NCBI RefSeq assembly: GCF_000982825.1
Contig: NZ_CP011047.1
Coordinates: 2,232,001 to 2,296,000, forward strand
Length of the DNA stretch: 64,000 nt
Source of the DNA: Cronobacter sakazakii
GTDB lineage: Bacteria > Pseudomonadota > Gammaproteobacteria > Enterobacterales > Enterobacteriaceae
Direction of reading: 5' to 3'
Shown: piece by piece, positions 1 through 7,900 of the stretch
How the letters are laid out: every line of letters starts with the position of its first letter
Numbering within the stretch: position 1 is the first letter of the stretch
Notes under the pieces: generated by a model
Database searches by the model: none
Told to the model about the DNA's origin: nothing
The model's input: only the letters and a program-made list of their open reading frames with translations
Position numbers and translations under genes: made by a program

Positions 1-21
1 CTGTAAGCAGGGAGGTGAAAA

Positions 22-471
22 GTGATCGACATAAACCTCGACTTCTCCGGGCTCGATGAAATAGCTCGAGACCTTGAGACTCTCAGCCGCGCAGAGAATA
101 ACAAAGTCTTGCGCGATGCCACCCGTGCTGGTGCGGAAGTGCTGAGAGAGGAAGTTATCCAGCGGGCGCCAGAACGTACAGGAAAGATGAAGAAAAACGT
201 GGTTATCCTGACCCAGAAGGCGCGCCGCCGTGGAGAAATTTCTTCAGGCGTCCATATCCGTGGCGTTAATCCCCGCACCGGCAACAGCGATAACACGATG
301 AAGGCGAATAACCCACGCAATGCTTTCTACTGGCGATTCGTTGAAATGGGTACCGTTAATATGCCACCACACCCTTTCGTTCGTCCCGCGTTCGATGTTC
401 GCCAGGAGCAGGCGACGGAGGTGGCGATCAGGCGCATGAATCAGGCCATTGACGAGGCGTTAAGCAAATGA
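22..471 (+). CDS. HK97 gp10-like phage tail completion protein
   Basis: 149-residue protein of the HK97-gp10 type, which in HK97-like and lambdoid siphophages acts at head-tail joining or tail completion. Seen: a GTG start behind GGAGGTG, an N-terminal segment pairing a helix with the family's usual stretch of charged residues and RAPERTG (about residues 48-54), and a C-terminal FVEMGT...PPHPFVRPAF region (about 107-125) typical of the family. It overlaps the next gene by 4 bases (ATGA), so the two are translationally coupled. Its place just before a DUF3168-type protein and the tail tube gene is the usual late-operon order. A stop codon at 4-6 probably ends the preceding head-tail gene outside the window. 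Confidence 0.85.
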   Translation: MIDINLDFSGLDEIARDLETLSRAENNKVLRDATRAGAEVLREEVIQRAPERTGKMKKNVVILTQKARRRGEISSGVHIRGVNPRTGNSDNTMKANNPRNAFYWRFVEMGTVNMPPHPFVRPAFDVRQEQATEVAIRRMNQAIDEALSK

Positions 472-815
472 CGGAAGACAATCTCTACCCTCTGCTGGCG
501 CATCTTGCCGGAGGGCAGGTTTATCCCTACGTTGTGCCGCTCGGCAGTGACGGGAAGCCTTCAGTCTCGCCGCCTTGGGTAATTTACTCGATTATTACCG
601 ACGTGGCTGCTGAGGTTCTCTGCGGACAGGCGGAGTCTGCCGTTTCTGTGCAGGTCGATGTCTACTCCAGCACTATTACTGAAGCGCGCAATATCAGGGA
701 TATGGCCCTCGATGCTTTGCAGGCATTGAAGCCAGAAAACATTGTCAAAACACCAAGCTATGAGCCTGACATGCGCTATCACCGGGCGACGCTCGAATTT
801 CAGGTAACCGTTTAA
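468..815 (+). CDS. DUF3168-type tail terminator/completion protein
   Basis: 115 residues resembling the DUF3168 family (tail completion or tail terminator, comparable to lambda gpU or HK97 gp10-neighbour proteins). The N-terminus (NLYPLLAHLAGGQVYPYV) and the central PPWVIYSIITD and AVSVQVDVYS strands are typical. Members cap the tail tube at the head-proximal end. It starts inside the end of the previous gene and is followed by a hairpin with a U tract, then the tail tube gene. Family placement is from pattern recognition; the exact role is inferred from position. Confidence 0.8.
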   Translation: MTEDNLYPLLAHLAGGQVYPYVVPLGSDGKPSVSPPWVIYSIITDVAAEVLCGQAESAVSVQVDVYSSTITEARNIRDMALDALQALKPENIVKTPSYEPDMRYHRATLEFQVTV

Positions 816-830
816 ATTACCCACCATAAC

Positions 831-853
831 AGACCGCTGCGGCGGTCTTTTTT
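831..853 (+). terminator. Intrinsic terminator-like hairpin after tail terminator gene
   Basis: A 7-bp stem AGACCGC/GCGGTCT with a TGCG loop is followed by six T. It lies between two tail genes that are normally co-transcribed, so it would need read-through by late antitermination or would attenuate transcription. Confidence 0.6.
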
Positions 854-866
854 ATCTGGAGAAATC

Positions 867-1337
867 ATGACCAGTAAGTACGAAGTCACAAAGGGGATGA
901 CCTTTTCAGTCTCCGCCGCGCCTGTTACAGCAGATGAATTTAATTCCTCTACTTTCCCCGGAGCTGGCGTTTCCTGGCTGGAGGCAGCCTGTGCCACGAA
1001 AGAGATTTCTTTCACCGGAGGTCAAAAAGGGGACATCGACGTCACTACGTTGTGCTCGACCGAGCAGGAGCAGACTAACGGCCTTGCCGCGCCTGCTGAA
1101 ATGAGCATCACCCGTAACTGGGTTGGTGACGAAGCTGCGCAGGAAGCCCTGCAGACCGCCTATGAAAATGACGAACTGCGCGCCCTTCGGGTTGTGTTTC
1201 CTTCCGGCAATGGATACTACGCGCTGGTTGAGGTTCGACAGAGTTCCTGGTCTGCGTCCACGTCCTCGGTGGTCGGCGCCACTTACTCCCTGCGCGTTCG
1301 TGGCAAAACTAAACGCATTTATGCGGCTGGTTCCTGA
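867..1337 (+). CDS. Phage major tail tube protein
   Basis: 156-residue protein of the siphophage major tail tube family (lambda gpV / HK97 tail tube type). It polymerises into the tube through which DNA passes. Seen: a beta-rich sequence with the family-like KGDIDVTTLCSTEQEQTNGL segment (around residues 54-73), where target type and symmetry-change residues of tube proteins lie, followed by a MSITRNWVGDEAAQEAL stretch. The position between the tail terminator and the G-type chaperone is diagnostic. No Ig-like C-terminal decoration is present, unlike lambda gpV. Start ATG follows CTGGAGAAATC. Confidence 0.88.
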   Translation: MTSKYEVTKGMTFSVSAAPVTADEFNSSTFPGAGVSWLEAACATKEISFTGGQKGDIDVTTLCSTEQEQTNGLAAPAEMSITRNWVGDEAAQEALQTAYENDELRALRVVFPSGNGYYALVEVRQSSWSASTSSVVGATYSLRVRGKTKRIYAAGS

Positions 1338-1356
1338 GCGGCTTCGGCCGCTTTTT
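1337..1356 (+). terminator. Intrinsic terminator-like hairpin after tail tube gene
   Basis: AGCGGC-TTCG-GCCGCT stem-loop with the stable UUCG tetraloop followed by five T. It overlaps the tail tube stop codon. Confidence 0.55.
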
Positions 1357-1384
1357 AATTACCGAGATCATAGGACAAGATCAA

Positions 1385-1780
1385 ATGGCAAATAACGTTT
1401 CAAAGAATTCACTACGCGCGCTGGCGCTGGCACCGATGGCAGGCTTTCGTACCAAAATCGTTACCGTCCCGGAATGGGAAAACGCCACGGTAAAACTGCG
1501 TGAACCCTCCGCTCAGGCGTGGCTGGAATGGCAGCAGGTGCTGAACCCGAAGCAGGGAGAGGGCGAACCTGAAGAGCTGACGGCAGCAGAACGCGCACTG
1601 CGTAACAAGAGCGCTGATGTGGTGCTGTTTATCGATGTGCTTCTTGAAGAAGACGGCTCACAGGTCTTTAACGAAGAAGATAAAACGCAGATTGAACAGT
1701 TCTACGGTCCGGTGCATGCCCGTCTTCTTAAACAGGCACTGGAACTGACCACTACGGCGGCCGATGTGGAAAAGCCGTAA
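1385..1780 (+). CDS. Tail assembly chaperone, gpG-like
   Basis: 131 residues, the upstream half of the lambda G/GT-type tail assembly chaperone pair, which coats the tape measure protein and recruits tube subunits. Seen: an acidic C-terminal half (GEGEPEELTAAERALRNKSADVV) and an N-terminal substrate-like part, at the expected position between tube and tape measure. The reading frame ends at 1778-1780. The -1 frame is open across this stop and runs into the T-like segment at 1804-2073, as in lambda where a low-frequency -1 frameshift makes the GT fusion. Confidence 0.85.
   Translation: MANNVSKNSLRALALAPMAGFRTKIVTVPEWENATVKLREPSAQAWLEWQQVLNPKQGEGEPEELTAAERALRNKSADVVLFIDVLLEEDGSQVFNEEDKTQIEQFYGPVHARLLKQALELTTTAADVEKP
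1768..1780 (+). other. Probable programmed -1 frameshift site (G to GT)
   Basis: The zero frame reads GTG GAA AAG CCG TAA. A one-base backward slip on the GGAAAAG run would continue as E-K-A-V-S-Q-P-G-T-Y-F-L into the T-like frame without a stop. The AAG to AAA slip keeps good Lys-tRNA pairing. The heptamer is not the canonical lambda GGGAAAG, so the exact slip site is inferred. Confidence 0.55.
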
Positions 1781-1803
1781 GCCAGCCCGGTACTTACTTT
1801 CTG

Positions 1804-2073
1804 ATGACGCTGGCGCTCCGTCTGGGTCGTACGCTTCATGAGCTGAAGCAGACTCTGACGGCCAGTGAACTGCGTATGTGGATTGAGTTTGACCGACTGA
1901 ACCCCATCAGCGACCGGCGCGGCGATATTCAGGCCGCGCAGATTTCCGCAGCGGTACTTAACTCGCAGGGCGCAAGGCTGAGTCTGGACGATCTGCTTCT
2001 TCAGTGGAGCGCGACGGAACCGAACGAAGAAAGCGCCGAGCTGGAAGGTTTCTTTGCCGCGCTGGCTGGTTAG
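1804..2073 (+). CDS. Tail assembly chaperone, T-like extension (GT fusion)
   Basis: 89 codons from the first ATG, but the frame is open from upstream and is probably translated mainly as the C-terminal part of a G-T fusion. The sequence LALRLGRTLHELKQTLTASELRMWIEFDR is the DUF4035/GpT-type motif found in siphophage tail assembly proteins that bind the tube protein. There is no convincing ribosome binding site before the ATG, which supports expression by frameshift. The gene is followed directly by a strong hairpin and then by an inserted regulatory module instead of the tape measure gene. Confidence 0.8.
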   Translation: MTLALRLGRTLHELKQTLTASELRMWIEFDRLNPISDRRGDIQAAQISAAVLNSQGARLSLDDLLLQWSATEPNEESAELEGFFAALAG

Positions 2074-2097
2074 CCCACTCAGGTGGGCTTTTTGTTT
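2072..2097. terminator. Intrinsic terminator between tail genes and repressor gene
   Basis: AGCCCAC-TCAG-GTGGGCT stem followed by TTTTTG on the plus strand. It lies at the convergent ends of the T-like gene (+) and the Mnt-like gene (-), and would isolate the inserted immunity module from late transcription. Confidence 0.65.
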
Positions 2098-2453
2098 TTG
2101 AAAACGTCATGCTTGGCTTGGCTATGTAGGTTTTTAAGTGCTTGATACATCTGTGTATATGATGACATTTGTTCCATGAGATAAAATGTGACATTTGTCA
2201 TTTCTTCCTCCCATTTAGAAAATTCTTCGGGAGTTTTAGGCCTGCGCTGGGAAAGGTCGCCATAGGTTCTCATTAGCTTTGAGTTATCAACGGCAGTTGG
2301 TATGGGAGACTTTAGTGCCTCATCAATCATGAAAATGATTTCAGTATTCATCGACCTGCCGTTTTCTTTGGCTCTAGCAGCTATTGCCTCCCTCATTCCT
2401 GCCGGAAGCCTAACGTTAAATCTGTCCATTTCTTGGCTTGGGAACTTACTCAT
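2079..2453 (-). CDS. Mnt/Arc-family ribbon-helix-helix repressor
   Basis: 124 residues with an N-terminal ribbon-helix-helix domain (about residues 9-50; DRFNVRLPAGMREAIAARAK then NGRSMNTEIIFMIDEAL), the DNA-binding fold of phage P22 Arc and Mnt. The C-terminal part (about 80-115) has helix-forming sequence that may oligomerise the protein as in Mnt. It is transcribed divergently from a small Arc-like gene, and the spacer carries several GGTGCTA-type half-sites. By analogy with P22 immI it would repress the antirepressor gene downstream of the Arc-like gene. Operator assignment is inferred. Confidence 0.82.
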   Translation of the reverse strand: MSKFPSQEMDRFNVRLPAGMREAIAARAKENGRSMNTEIIFMIDEALKSPIPTAVDNSKLMRTYGDLSQRRPKTPEEFSKWEEEMTNVTFYLMEQMSSYTQMYQALKNLHSQAKHDVFKNKKPT

Positions 2454-2486
2454 AAATCCTCAAAATTGTAATTTTGACGATTAACA

Positions 2487-2555
2487 ATAGCACCTACTTG
2501 ACACCATGTTAAATGGTGCTAAATTGGTACTAGCACCAAGTTGGTGCCATTGTAA
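2487..2555. promoter_or_regulatory. Operator/promoter region of an immI-like switch
   Basis: The spacer between the divergent repressor genes holds overlapping inverted repeats built from one word: CACCAT/ATGGTG, TGGTGCTA/TAGCACCA and GCACCAA/TTGGTGC. Such clustered palindromes are expected for dimers or tetramers of ribbon-helix-helix repressors. The divergent promoters must lie here too, but I cannot assign -10 and -35 boxes with confidence. Confidence 0.6.
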
Positions 2556-2566
2556 GGAGATAGGAA

Positions 2567-2740
2567 ATGCAAGATGTGATTTATACCGGTCGTAAAAATG
2601 TGGTTTTCAATTTGAGACTTCCGGAGCGCATGGACGAGGAAATTCGCAAGCTGGCAGAAATGGACGGCATCTCTATTAACTCAGCGATTGTTCAGCGGCT
2701 GGCAAAGAGCCTGAGAGAGGAAAGGGCTAATGGTCAGTAA
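2567..2740 (+). CDS. Arc-like ribbon-helix-helix repressor (57 aa)
   Basis: A 57-codon gene behind AAGGAGATAGGAA. The protein has the Arc layout: beta strand NVVFNLRLPERM, helix A DEEIRKLAEMDG, helix B SINSAIVQRLAKSLRE. Length and fold match P22 Arc (53 residues), which represses both ant and its own promoter. The stop overlaps the start of the antirepressor gene by 11 bases, giving translational coupling and the arc-ant order of P22. Function is inferred from fold and context. Confidence 0.82.
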   Translation: MQDVIYTGRKNVVFNLRLPERMDEEIRKLAEMDGISINSAIVQRLAKSLREERANGQ

Positions 2741-3461
2741 AAACAGCGAAGCCCCAACTGCGCTAACAGTCAGGGCCTCTAATTTGTCAGTTAACCTTTG
2801 CGAGAAAACCAACATGAACATTGTAGCCAAATCAGAACTTAACTTCCATGGTGTTAACCTGACTCCTGTTTCTGAAATGCAGGGAATTTGGCTTACCTCC
2901 GGGGATATTGCTAAGGCGCTCCACTACAGCAGCACAAAGTCAGTTACGAACCTTTTTAACCAGTATGCTGATGAGTTCTCACCGGCAATGACAATGGTCA
3001 TTGAATCGATGACCAATGGTATTAACGGCTCATCTCGTCGCATGAAGACCCGCGTCTTCTCACTGCGTGGCGCTCATTTGTTAGCTATGTTCGCCCGCAC
3101 TCCAGTAGCTAAAGAATTTCGCAAGTGGGTGTTGGATATTCTGGATCGCGAAGTGGAGCAATCTCCTATCGCCAAACATTTTACGGACGAAGAGTTATGC
3201 GAGCTGGCATGGATGTGGCATGTGGCCGAGCGTATGCGAGTTTTCGCCAGGGACATTCATCCGGCGCTGAGAGGCCTTAAATCTGAGTATGCGGGCAAGG
3301 CGTACGATTACGGCAATGAGTTCAACTATGTATTTGTAAGGGCGAGGGACATTCTACGAGAGCACACTGCCCACATTGATAAGAACGCTCATAATGGTGC
3401 CCGAGAAGAAAATTTGAAACTTCCACTAACGTGGCTGAGGGTGCCGGTGGACTTCCACTGA
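2730..3461 (+). CDS. Phage antirepressor, BRO-N type
   Basis: 243 residues (an alternative internal start at 2814 would give 215). A BRO-N/antirepressor domain covers roughly residues 35-130: LTSGDIAKALHYSS for the helix-turn-helix-like part, then SRRMKTRVFSLRGAHLLAMFARTPVAKEFRKWVLDIL, the typical end of the domain. The C-terminal part is helical with no recognised domain. Antirepressors of this type, such as P22 Ant, bind and inactivate prophage c2-type repressors. It is coupled to the Arc-like gene upstream, which fits repression in the lysogen. The specific repressor target is unknown. Confidence 0.82.
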   Translation: MVSKNSEAPTALTVRASNLSVNLCEKTNMNIVAKSELNFHGVNLTPVSEMQGIWLTSGDIAKALHYSSTKSVTNLFNQYADEFSPAMTMVIESMTNGINGSSRRMKTRVFSLRGAHLLAMFARTPVAKEFRKWVLDILDREVEQSPIAKHFTDEELCELAWMWHVAERMRVFARDIHPALRGLKSEYAGKAYDYGNEFNYVFVRARDILREHTAHIDKNAHNGAREENLKLPLTWLRVPVDFH

Positions 3462-3476
3462 TCACCAAAAAGAAAA

Positions 3477-3498
3477 ACCGCCAGTGGCTGCTGGCGGT
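3477..3498 (+). terminator. Hairpin after antirepressor gene
   Basis: ACCGCCAG/CTGGCGGT arms around a 6-base loop, with no good T tract on the plus strand. It may be a weak or Rho-assisted terminator, or an RNA-stabilising hairpin. Confidence 0.35.
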
Positions 3499-3530
3499 CT
3501 ACTGATGTCTAACAACGTATAGGAACGTCT

Positions 3531-4268
3531 ATGACTGCATTAAAGATAGCAGACCAAAGATCGCATGTCACTATGTCCAGCCGTGAGATTGCGAAGCTCA
3601 CCGGGAAGGATCATAAGAATGTTATCCGCGATATCTGGGAAATGATTGATGACCTTTATGGGGTTGCAAAAGATGGCTCAGATCTGAGCCATAAGAAAAA
3701 TCAAACGGTTACGTTGGCTGATGGTGTTGATGTAACGGTTGATTCTCGCGGCTATGTGTCACACTTCAGGCTGGATAAGCCACATGTGGAGTGCCTGCTT
3801 ACTGGCTATAGTGCAGTTCTTCGTATGACGGTAATCAGACATATCTACCAGTTGGAGGCGCAGATAAACCGCCGCTCTTTACCTGGTAACTACAAAGAAG
3901 CATTACTCGCGCTGGTTCAAGCAGAAACAGAAAAGGAGCAGATTGCTTTAGAGCGCGATCAGGCTATTGAAACTAAAGCCTGGATCGGTGAAAAACGTGA
4001 AGCTACAGCAATGGCTACAGCATCAGCAGCCGTCCGCGCCAAGAACAAATTGGCTGAACGGATAGGGGAAGGAAAGAACTACGCCGCCATCATCCCGGTA
4101 GAGAAGAAACTCGGGCAGAAATTCAAATGGCAGCCGCTCCGCAAATGGTGCAGGGAGAATGACACTGATCCGCATGAAGTCGAAGATCCGCGATTTGGCA
4201 CGGTGAAGTCGTGGCCCCGCGAGGCATGGCTTGCTGTATATGGCGTAGACCTACAGAAACTGTTCTGA
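3531..4268 (+). CDS. Rha/KilAC-type phage regulatory protein
   Basis: 245 residues. The N-terminal about 110 residues match the Rha (phage regulatory protein) pattern: MSSREIAKLTGKDHKNVIRDIWEM, then DSRGYVSHFRLDKPHVECLLTGYS and the RMTVIRHIYQLE helix. A predicted coiled coil with a run of E, Q and A follows (about 125-165), and a C-terminal DNA-binding-like domain (about 180-245) contains GQKFKWQPLRKWCRE and WLAVYGVDLQKLF. Proteins with this build are antirepressor-like regulators in lambdoid phages. It lies downstream of the Ant gene and ends before a strong terminator, so the module holds two such regulators. Confidence 0.78.
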   Translation: MTALKIADQRSHVTMSSREIAKLTGKDHKNVIRDIWEMIDDLYGVAKDGSDLSHKKNQTVTLADGVDVTVDSRGYVSHFRLDKPHVECLLTGYSAVLRMTVIRHIYQLEAQINRRSLPGNYKEALLALVQAETEKEQIALERDQAIETKAWIGEKREATAMATASAAVRAKNKLAERIGEGKNYAAIIPVEKKLGQKFKWQPLRKWCRENDTDPHEVEDPRFGTVKSWPREAWLAVYGVDLQKLF

Positions 4269-4301
4269 CTACCTACACAAGAAATGTAGGTGCTTATCTC
4301 A

Positions 4302-4325
4302 AACCCGCTTAATTGCGGGTTTTGT
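4302..4325 (+). terminator. Intrinsic terminator closing the immunity module
   Basis: AACCCGC-TTAATT-GCGGGTT hairpin followed by TTTTG. A second small hairpin (ACCTACA/TGTAGGT) lies just before it at 4271-4291. Confidence 0.65.
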
Positions 4326-4378
4326 CGTCGCTTCGATCCCTGATACTCTTTCAGCATTTTAAACAAGGAGAAAGGGAT

Positions 4379-4903
4379 ATGAAAAAAATAGTCTTGATCA
4401 CTGTTGCAACCTTATCTTTATTAGGATGCAAGCAACAGCGCACGTTACAGGATACGTTCGACCAGGAAAATGGTTGGGTTAAAATCTACAGCACAACTGA
4501 CATAAATTTAGCTCAATCAAAAGCTGATGCTTATTGTGGTAACCATGCATTTTATTTAAAGCCAGAGCATGATTCTAATATTGGTATTGTTAACGAAAAC
4601 CCAAATGACAATTTTCTCTTTAATTACATCCCTTACCAATGCAATGCGCACTATGCTGCAATAGCAGGGAATTCCGAAGCGAAAGCCATTGATGAAAAAG
4701 AGAAGTCTGATGCGTTAAAGTCTCTAGAAAAAGCAAAACGGCATCAATATGAAACACATAAATCTTTCGCCAAAAAACATGGGGGAGATTCATATAGCGT
4801 TGTTAATCCAGATGGAAGTATTGAAGCTTATAGCTTTGATGGTAATGGTAACGAATGTGTTGGATTCTCAAATCAAAATGGATCAGACGTGCACTGTAAA
4901 TAA
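4379..4903 (+). CDS. Prophage-encoded lipoprotein (moron)
   Basis: 174 residues from the ATG behind AAGGAGAAAGGG. A lipoprotein signal peptide is clear: MKK, a hydrophobic core, then LLGC with lipidated Cys17. The mature part has further Cys residues, a Lys/Glu-rich helical stretch (about 100-130) and an acidic C-terminus ending DVHCK. I do not recognise the family. The gene is AT-rich compared with the tail genes and lies between two terminators (4302-4325 and 4941-4965), so it looks like an independently expressed moron. Phage lipoproteins in such positions often block superinfection at the cell surface or periplasm, but that role here is only an inference. Confidence 0.75.
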   Translation: MKKIVLITVATLSLLGCKQQRTLQDTFDQENGWVKIYSTTDINLAQSKADAYCGNHAFYLKPEHDSNIGIVNENPNDNFLFNYIPYQCNAHYAAIAGNSEAKAIDEKEKSDALKSLEKAKRHQYETHKSFAKKHGGDSYSVVNPDGSIEAYSFDGNGNECVGFSNQNGSDVHCK

Positions 4904-4940
4904 GGGTTCTGCTTACTTACTGAAAATACTGTTTATTCAA

Positions 4941-4965
4941 AAAGGCTACATTCGTAGCCTTTTTT
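4941..4965 (+). terminator. Intrinsic terminator after lipoprotein gene
   Basis: AAAGGCTAC-ATTC-GTAGCCTTT stem-loop ending in TTTTT, 15 bases before the tape measure start. Confidence 0.7.
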
Positions 4966-4979
4966 GTTTGGAGGGCTAA

Positions 4980-7900
4980 ATGGCAACTCTACGCGAATTA
5001 ATAATCAAAATATCCGCTAACTCCCAATCCTTCCAGTCTGAAATCGCCCGAGCTTCACGCATGGGTTCAGATTATTACAGGACCATGGAGCAGGGTGGTC
5101 GTCGGGCTGCGGCATCTACCCGAGAAACTCAGCGCGCACTGGCTGAATTGAACTCTCAACTTGCATCTGTACGCGCTTCTGCTGCGGGTATGGTTGGTGC
5201 TTTTGCAGGAGCATTTGCTACCGGACAGCTTATTCATTATGCCGATACCTGGAACCAGCTGAATGGTCGTCTGCGCCTCGCTTCCTCCTCGGCACAGGAC
5301 TTTACCATGGCGCAACAGTCGCTGATGTCTATCAGTCAGCGGACCGGAACCTCGTTTGAGGCAAACGCCAACCTCTACAGCAGAATCGCACAGTCTCTGC
5401 GTGACGCTGGCTATGCATCTGCGGACGTGGCAAACGTCACCGAAACCGTGGCGACCTCCCTCAAGTTGTCCGGCGCCAGCACAGAAGAAGCAAGTTCGGT
5501 AATTACACAATTAAGCCAGGCGCTTGGCTCCGGTGTCCTGCGAGGTGAGGAATTTAACGCCATTATGGAAAGTGGCGGGCGCCTCGCAAAATTCCTTGCT
5601 GATGGGCTTAATACATCTGTCGGCGGCCTGCGTAATATGGCTAACAATGGCGAACTAACCACTGAAAAGATCGTCCCATTGCTAACCAATGTTTCTCAGC
5701 TTCGTAAAGAGTTCGAATCGCTTCCCGCCACAGTAAGTGGATCTGCTCAGAAAGTGCAGAATGCTTTTATGGCTTGGGTTGGCGGGGCCAGCGAAGCTAC
5801 CGGTGCTTCCTCAGCTTTAGCTGGTGCTTTAGATGGCCTGGCTAACAATATTGATAATGTTGCCGCTGCCGGAGCGGTTTTGGCTGGAGTTGGCGTAGCG
5901 AAATACTTCGGTGGTATTGCTACTGGTGTTTCTGACTCGATTGGCAAGCTTGTATCTGCCAAAAAGGAAACAATCGCACTGGCTGATGCGCAGCTTTATT
6001 CCGCAACTCAATCTCAAAGAAAGGCGGTTGCGGCAGCGGAAGCTGCAAGGTCAGATTATGCATTGGCTGTGGCAGAAGCAAACGTAGCTAAAAATACCAA
6101 CGCATCGGTAATTGCCTCACAAAATCTGATCAAAAAACGCAGTGAGATGATGGCGGCCAATGCCTCTCTTGTCCTGTCTAACAGGGCAGTAATAACCGCT
6201 CAGGAAAATCTCAACAAAGCCACATCGCTTACCAGTTTTGCTAAATCAGGCTTAAGCGGCGCGCTATCTGTTATAGGTGGTTGGCCTGGCGCATTGATGG
6301 CTGTCGGCGCAGCATGGCTGTATGTTTATGAGAAGAGCGAACAGGCCCGTAAAGCTGCCTTGGACTACGGCGAAGAAATTTCTAAAGCAAAACCAGTGAG
6401 TGGTGTCGCCATTCCGCAGGGTAACTTAACAAATGAAATCGATAAGTCATCGGTTTCTATGAGAGCCCAGGCCGAAGAATTATCACTTCTAAATAACCGA
6501 ATCGCTGAATTAAACCAGCAACAATATAATGCTCGTCAGGCCATGAAGAATAGTGAGGAGGGTAGCTGGTCATATAATAACGCTCAGGAAGCATTGGTTA
6601 ATGTTAACCAAGAATTAACTGATGCTGAGAGGCGAAGAAATGAAATATTAAGTCAACTTATCGCAACAACAGATCGACATAACATGCTGTTGCGTCAGAA
6701 TGCCGCCGCGCAAACAGCTTATTATAATAATCTAATATTAATGAACGGGCAGGGTACATTATTTCGTCAAACGCTTGACGGTATTAATGAAGCACTTGCC
6801 CGCAACACGACTTTAACTGCGTCCCCGCTTCGACTACCGCAAGCGCCAGTATCGGATAAGGATCAGGAAACGTTACTGCGCAAACAGCAGCAGGCCGAAC
6901 TGGAAGGCTTAACGGGCTTGGCCAGAGTGCGTCGGCAGGCAGAGATTGAGCTGCAAAATATGGGCCGCACAGGTCCTCAAAACGCAACTTACGCAGCAGA
7001 TTATCTAAAGGCTGCTGAGCAGGGTTATGCAAATAGCCAGAAGGTTGCTGCCGCTCAAAAAGCACAGGCTGACGCAACACGTGATGCGGACAAGGCCGCT
7101 CGCGAGGCCGCTCAAACTACCGAACAATACAGCCGGAAAATGGCTGACCTCAGCATTGCCACTGAGGTGCAAAAGGTTCGGGCCAACCAGGGTGAAAAAG
7201 CTGCTGAGTTGTTTGCCGCCTCCCATGAAGCCGGAACTAAATGGAGCGAAGAGCAGCGCAAATCCATTGAAGCTGGTGCCGTGGCGCTGGCGCAGTGGAC
7301 GCAGAAAGCCGATGAGGCTGTCCGCAAGCAGCATGAAATGGCCGATGCGCTGAAAGATCTGAAGGATGCGGGGCGCCGCTACCAGGACGAAGCTGACTTA
7401 ACCTCCGCCACGTCTGGGATGGGGAACCGTCAGCGTGAGCAGTACCGCGAGCGGCAGGAAGTTGAGCGCGTGTTTGATAAAACCGATAAGGGGGCTGAGG
7501 CTATTGCTGCGCGCCAGGCTGCACTGGATGCGCTTGATAAAAAATATCAGCAGGCGAAGGCCAGCGAACTGGACTGGCGCGCTGGCGTAAGCGCGGGGCT
7601 TGCTGACTGGATGGATAACGTCAGCAACATTGCCGGCACGGTATCGCAAGGTATCACTTCCACGATGGACAGTGCGCTTGATAACGTCTCCGCAATGCTG
7701 GTGGGTAACAAGGCCAGCTGGAAGGACTGGGGGTTATCCGTTCTGCAGACTATCTCAAAGGTTGCGCTGCAGATGGCCGTGGTTAACGCGATGGGAGGCG
7801 GTTCGTCTGGCAGTGGACTTCTTGGCTCCCTTCTCGGAGGAATTGTGGGAGGCGTCGCCGGAAGCGCATCCGGCGACGCGAATGCAGGCACCGCCATCCA

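Noticed and set aside
4749..4979. 76-codon plus-strand frame overlapping the lipoprotein gene end
   Set aside because: It overlaps the lipoprotein gene in another frame and runs through a terminator hairpin.
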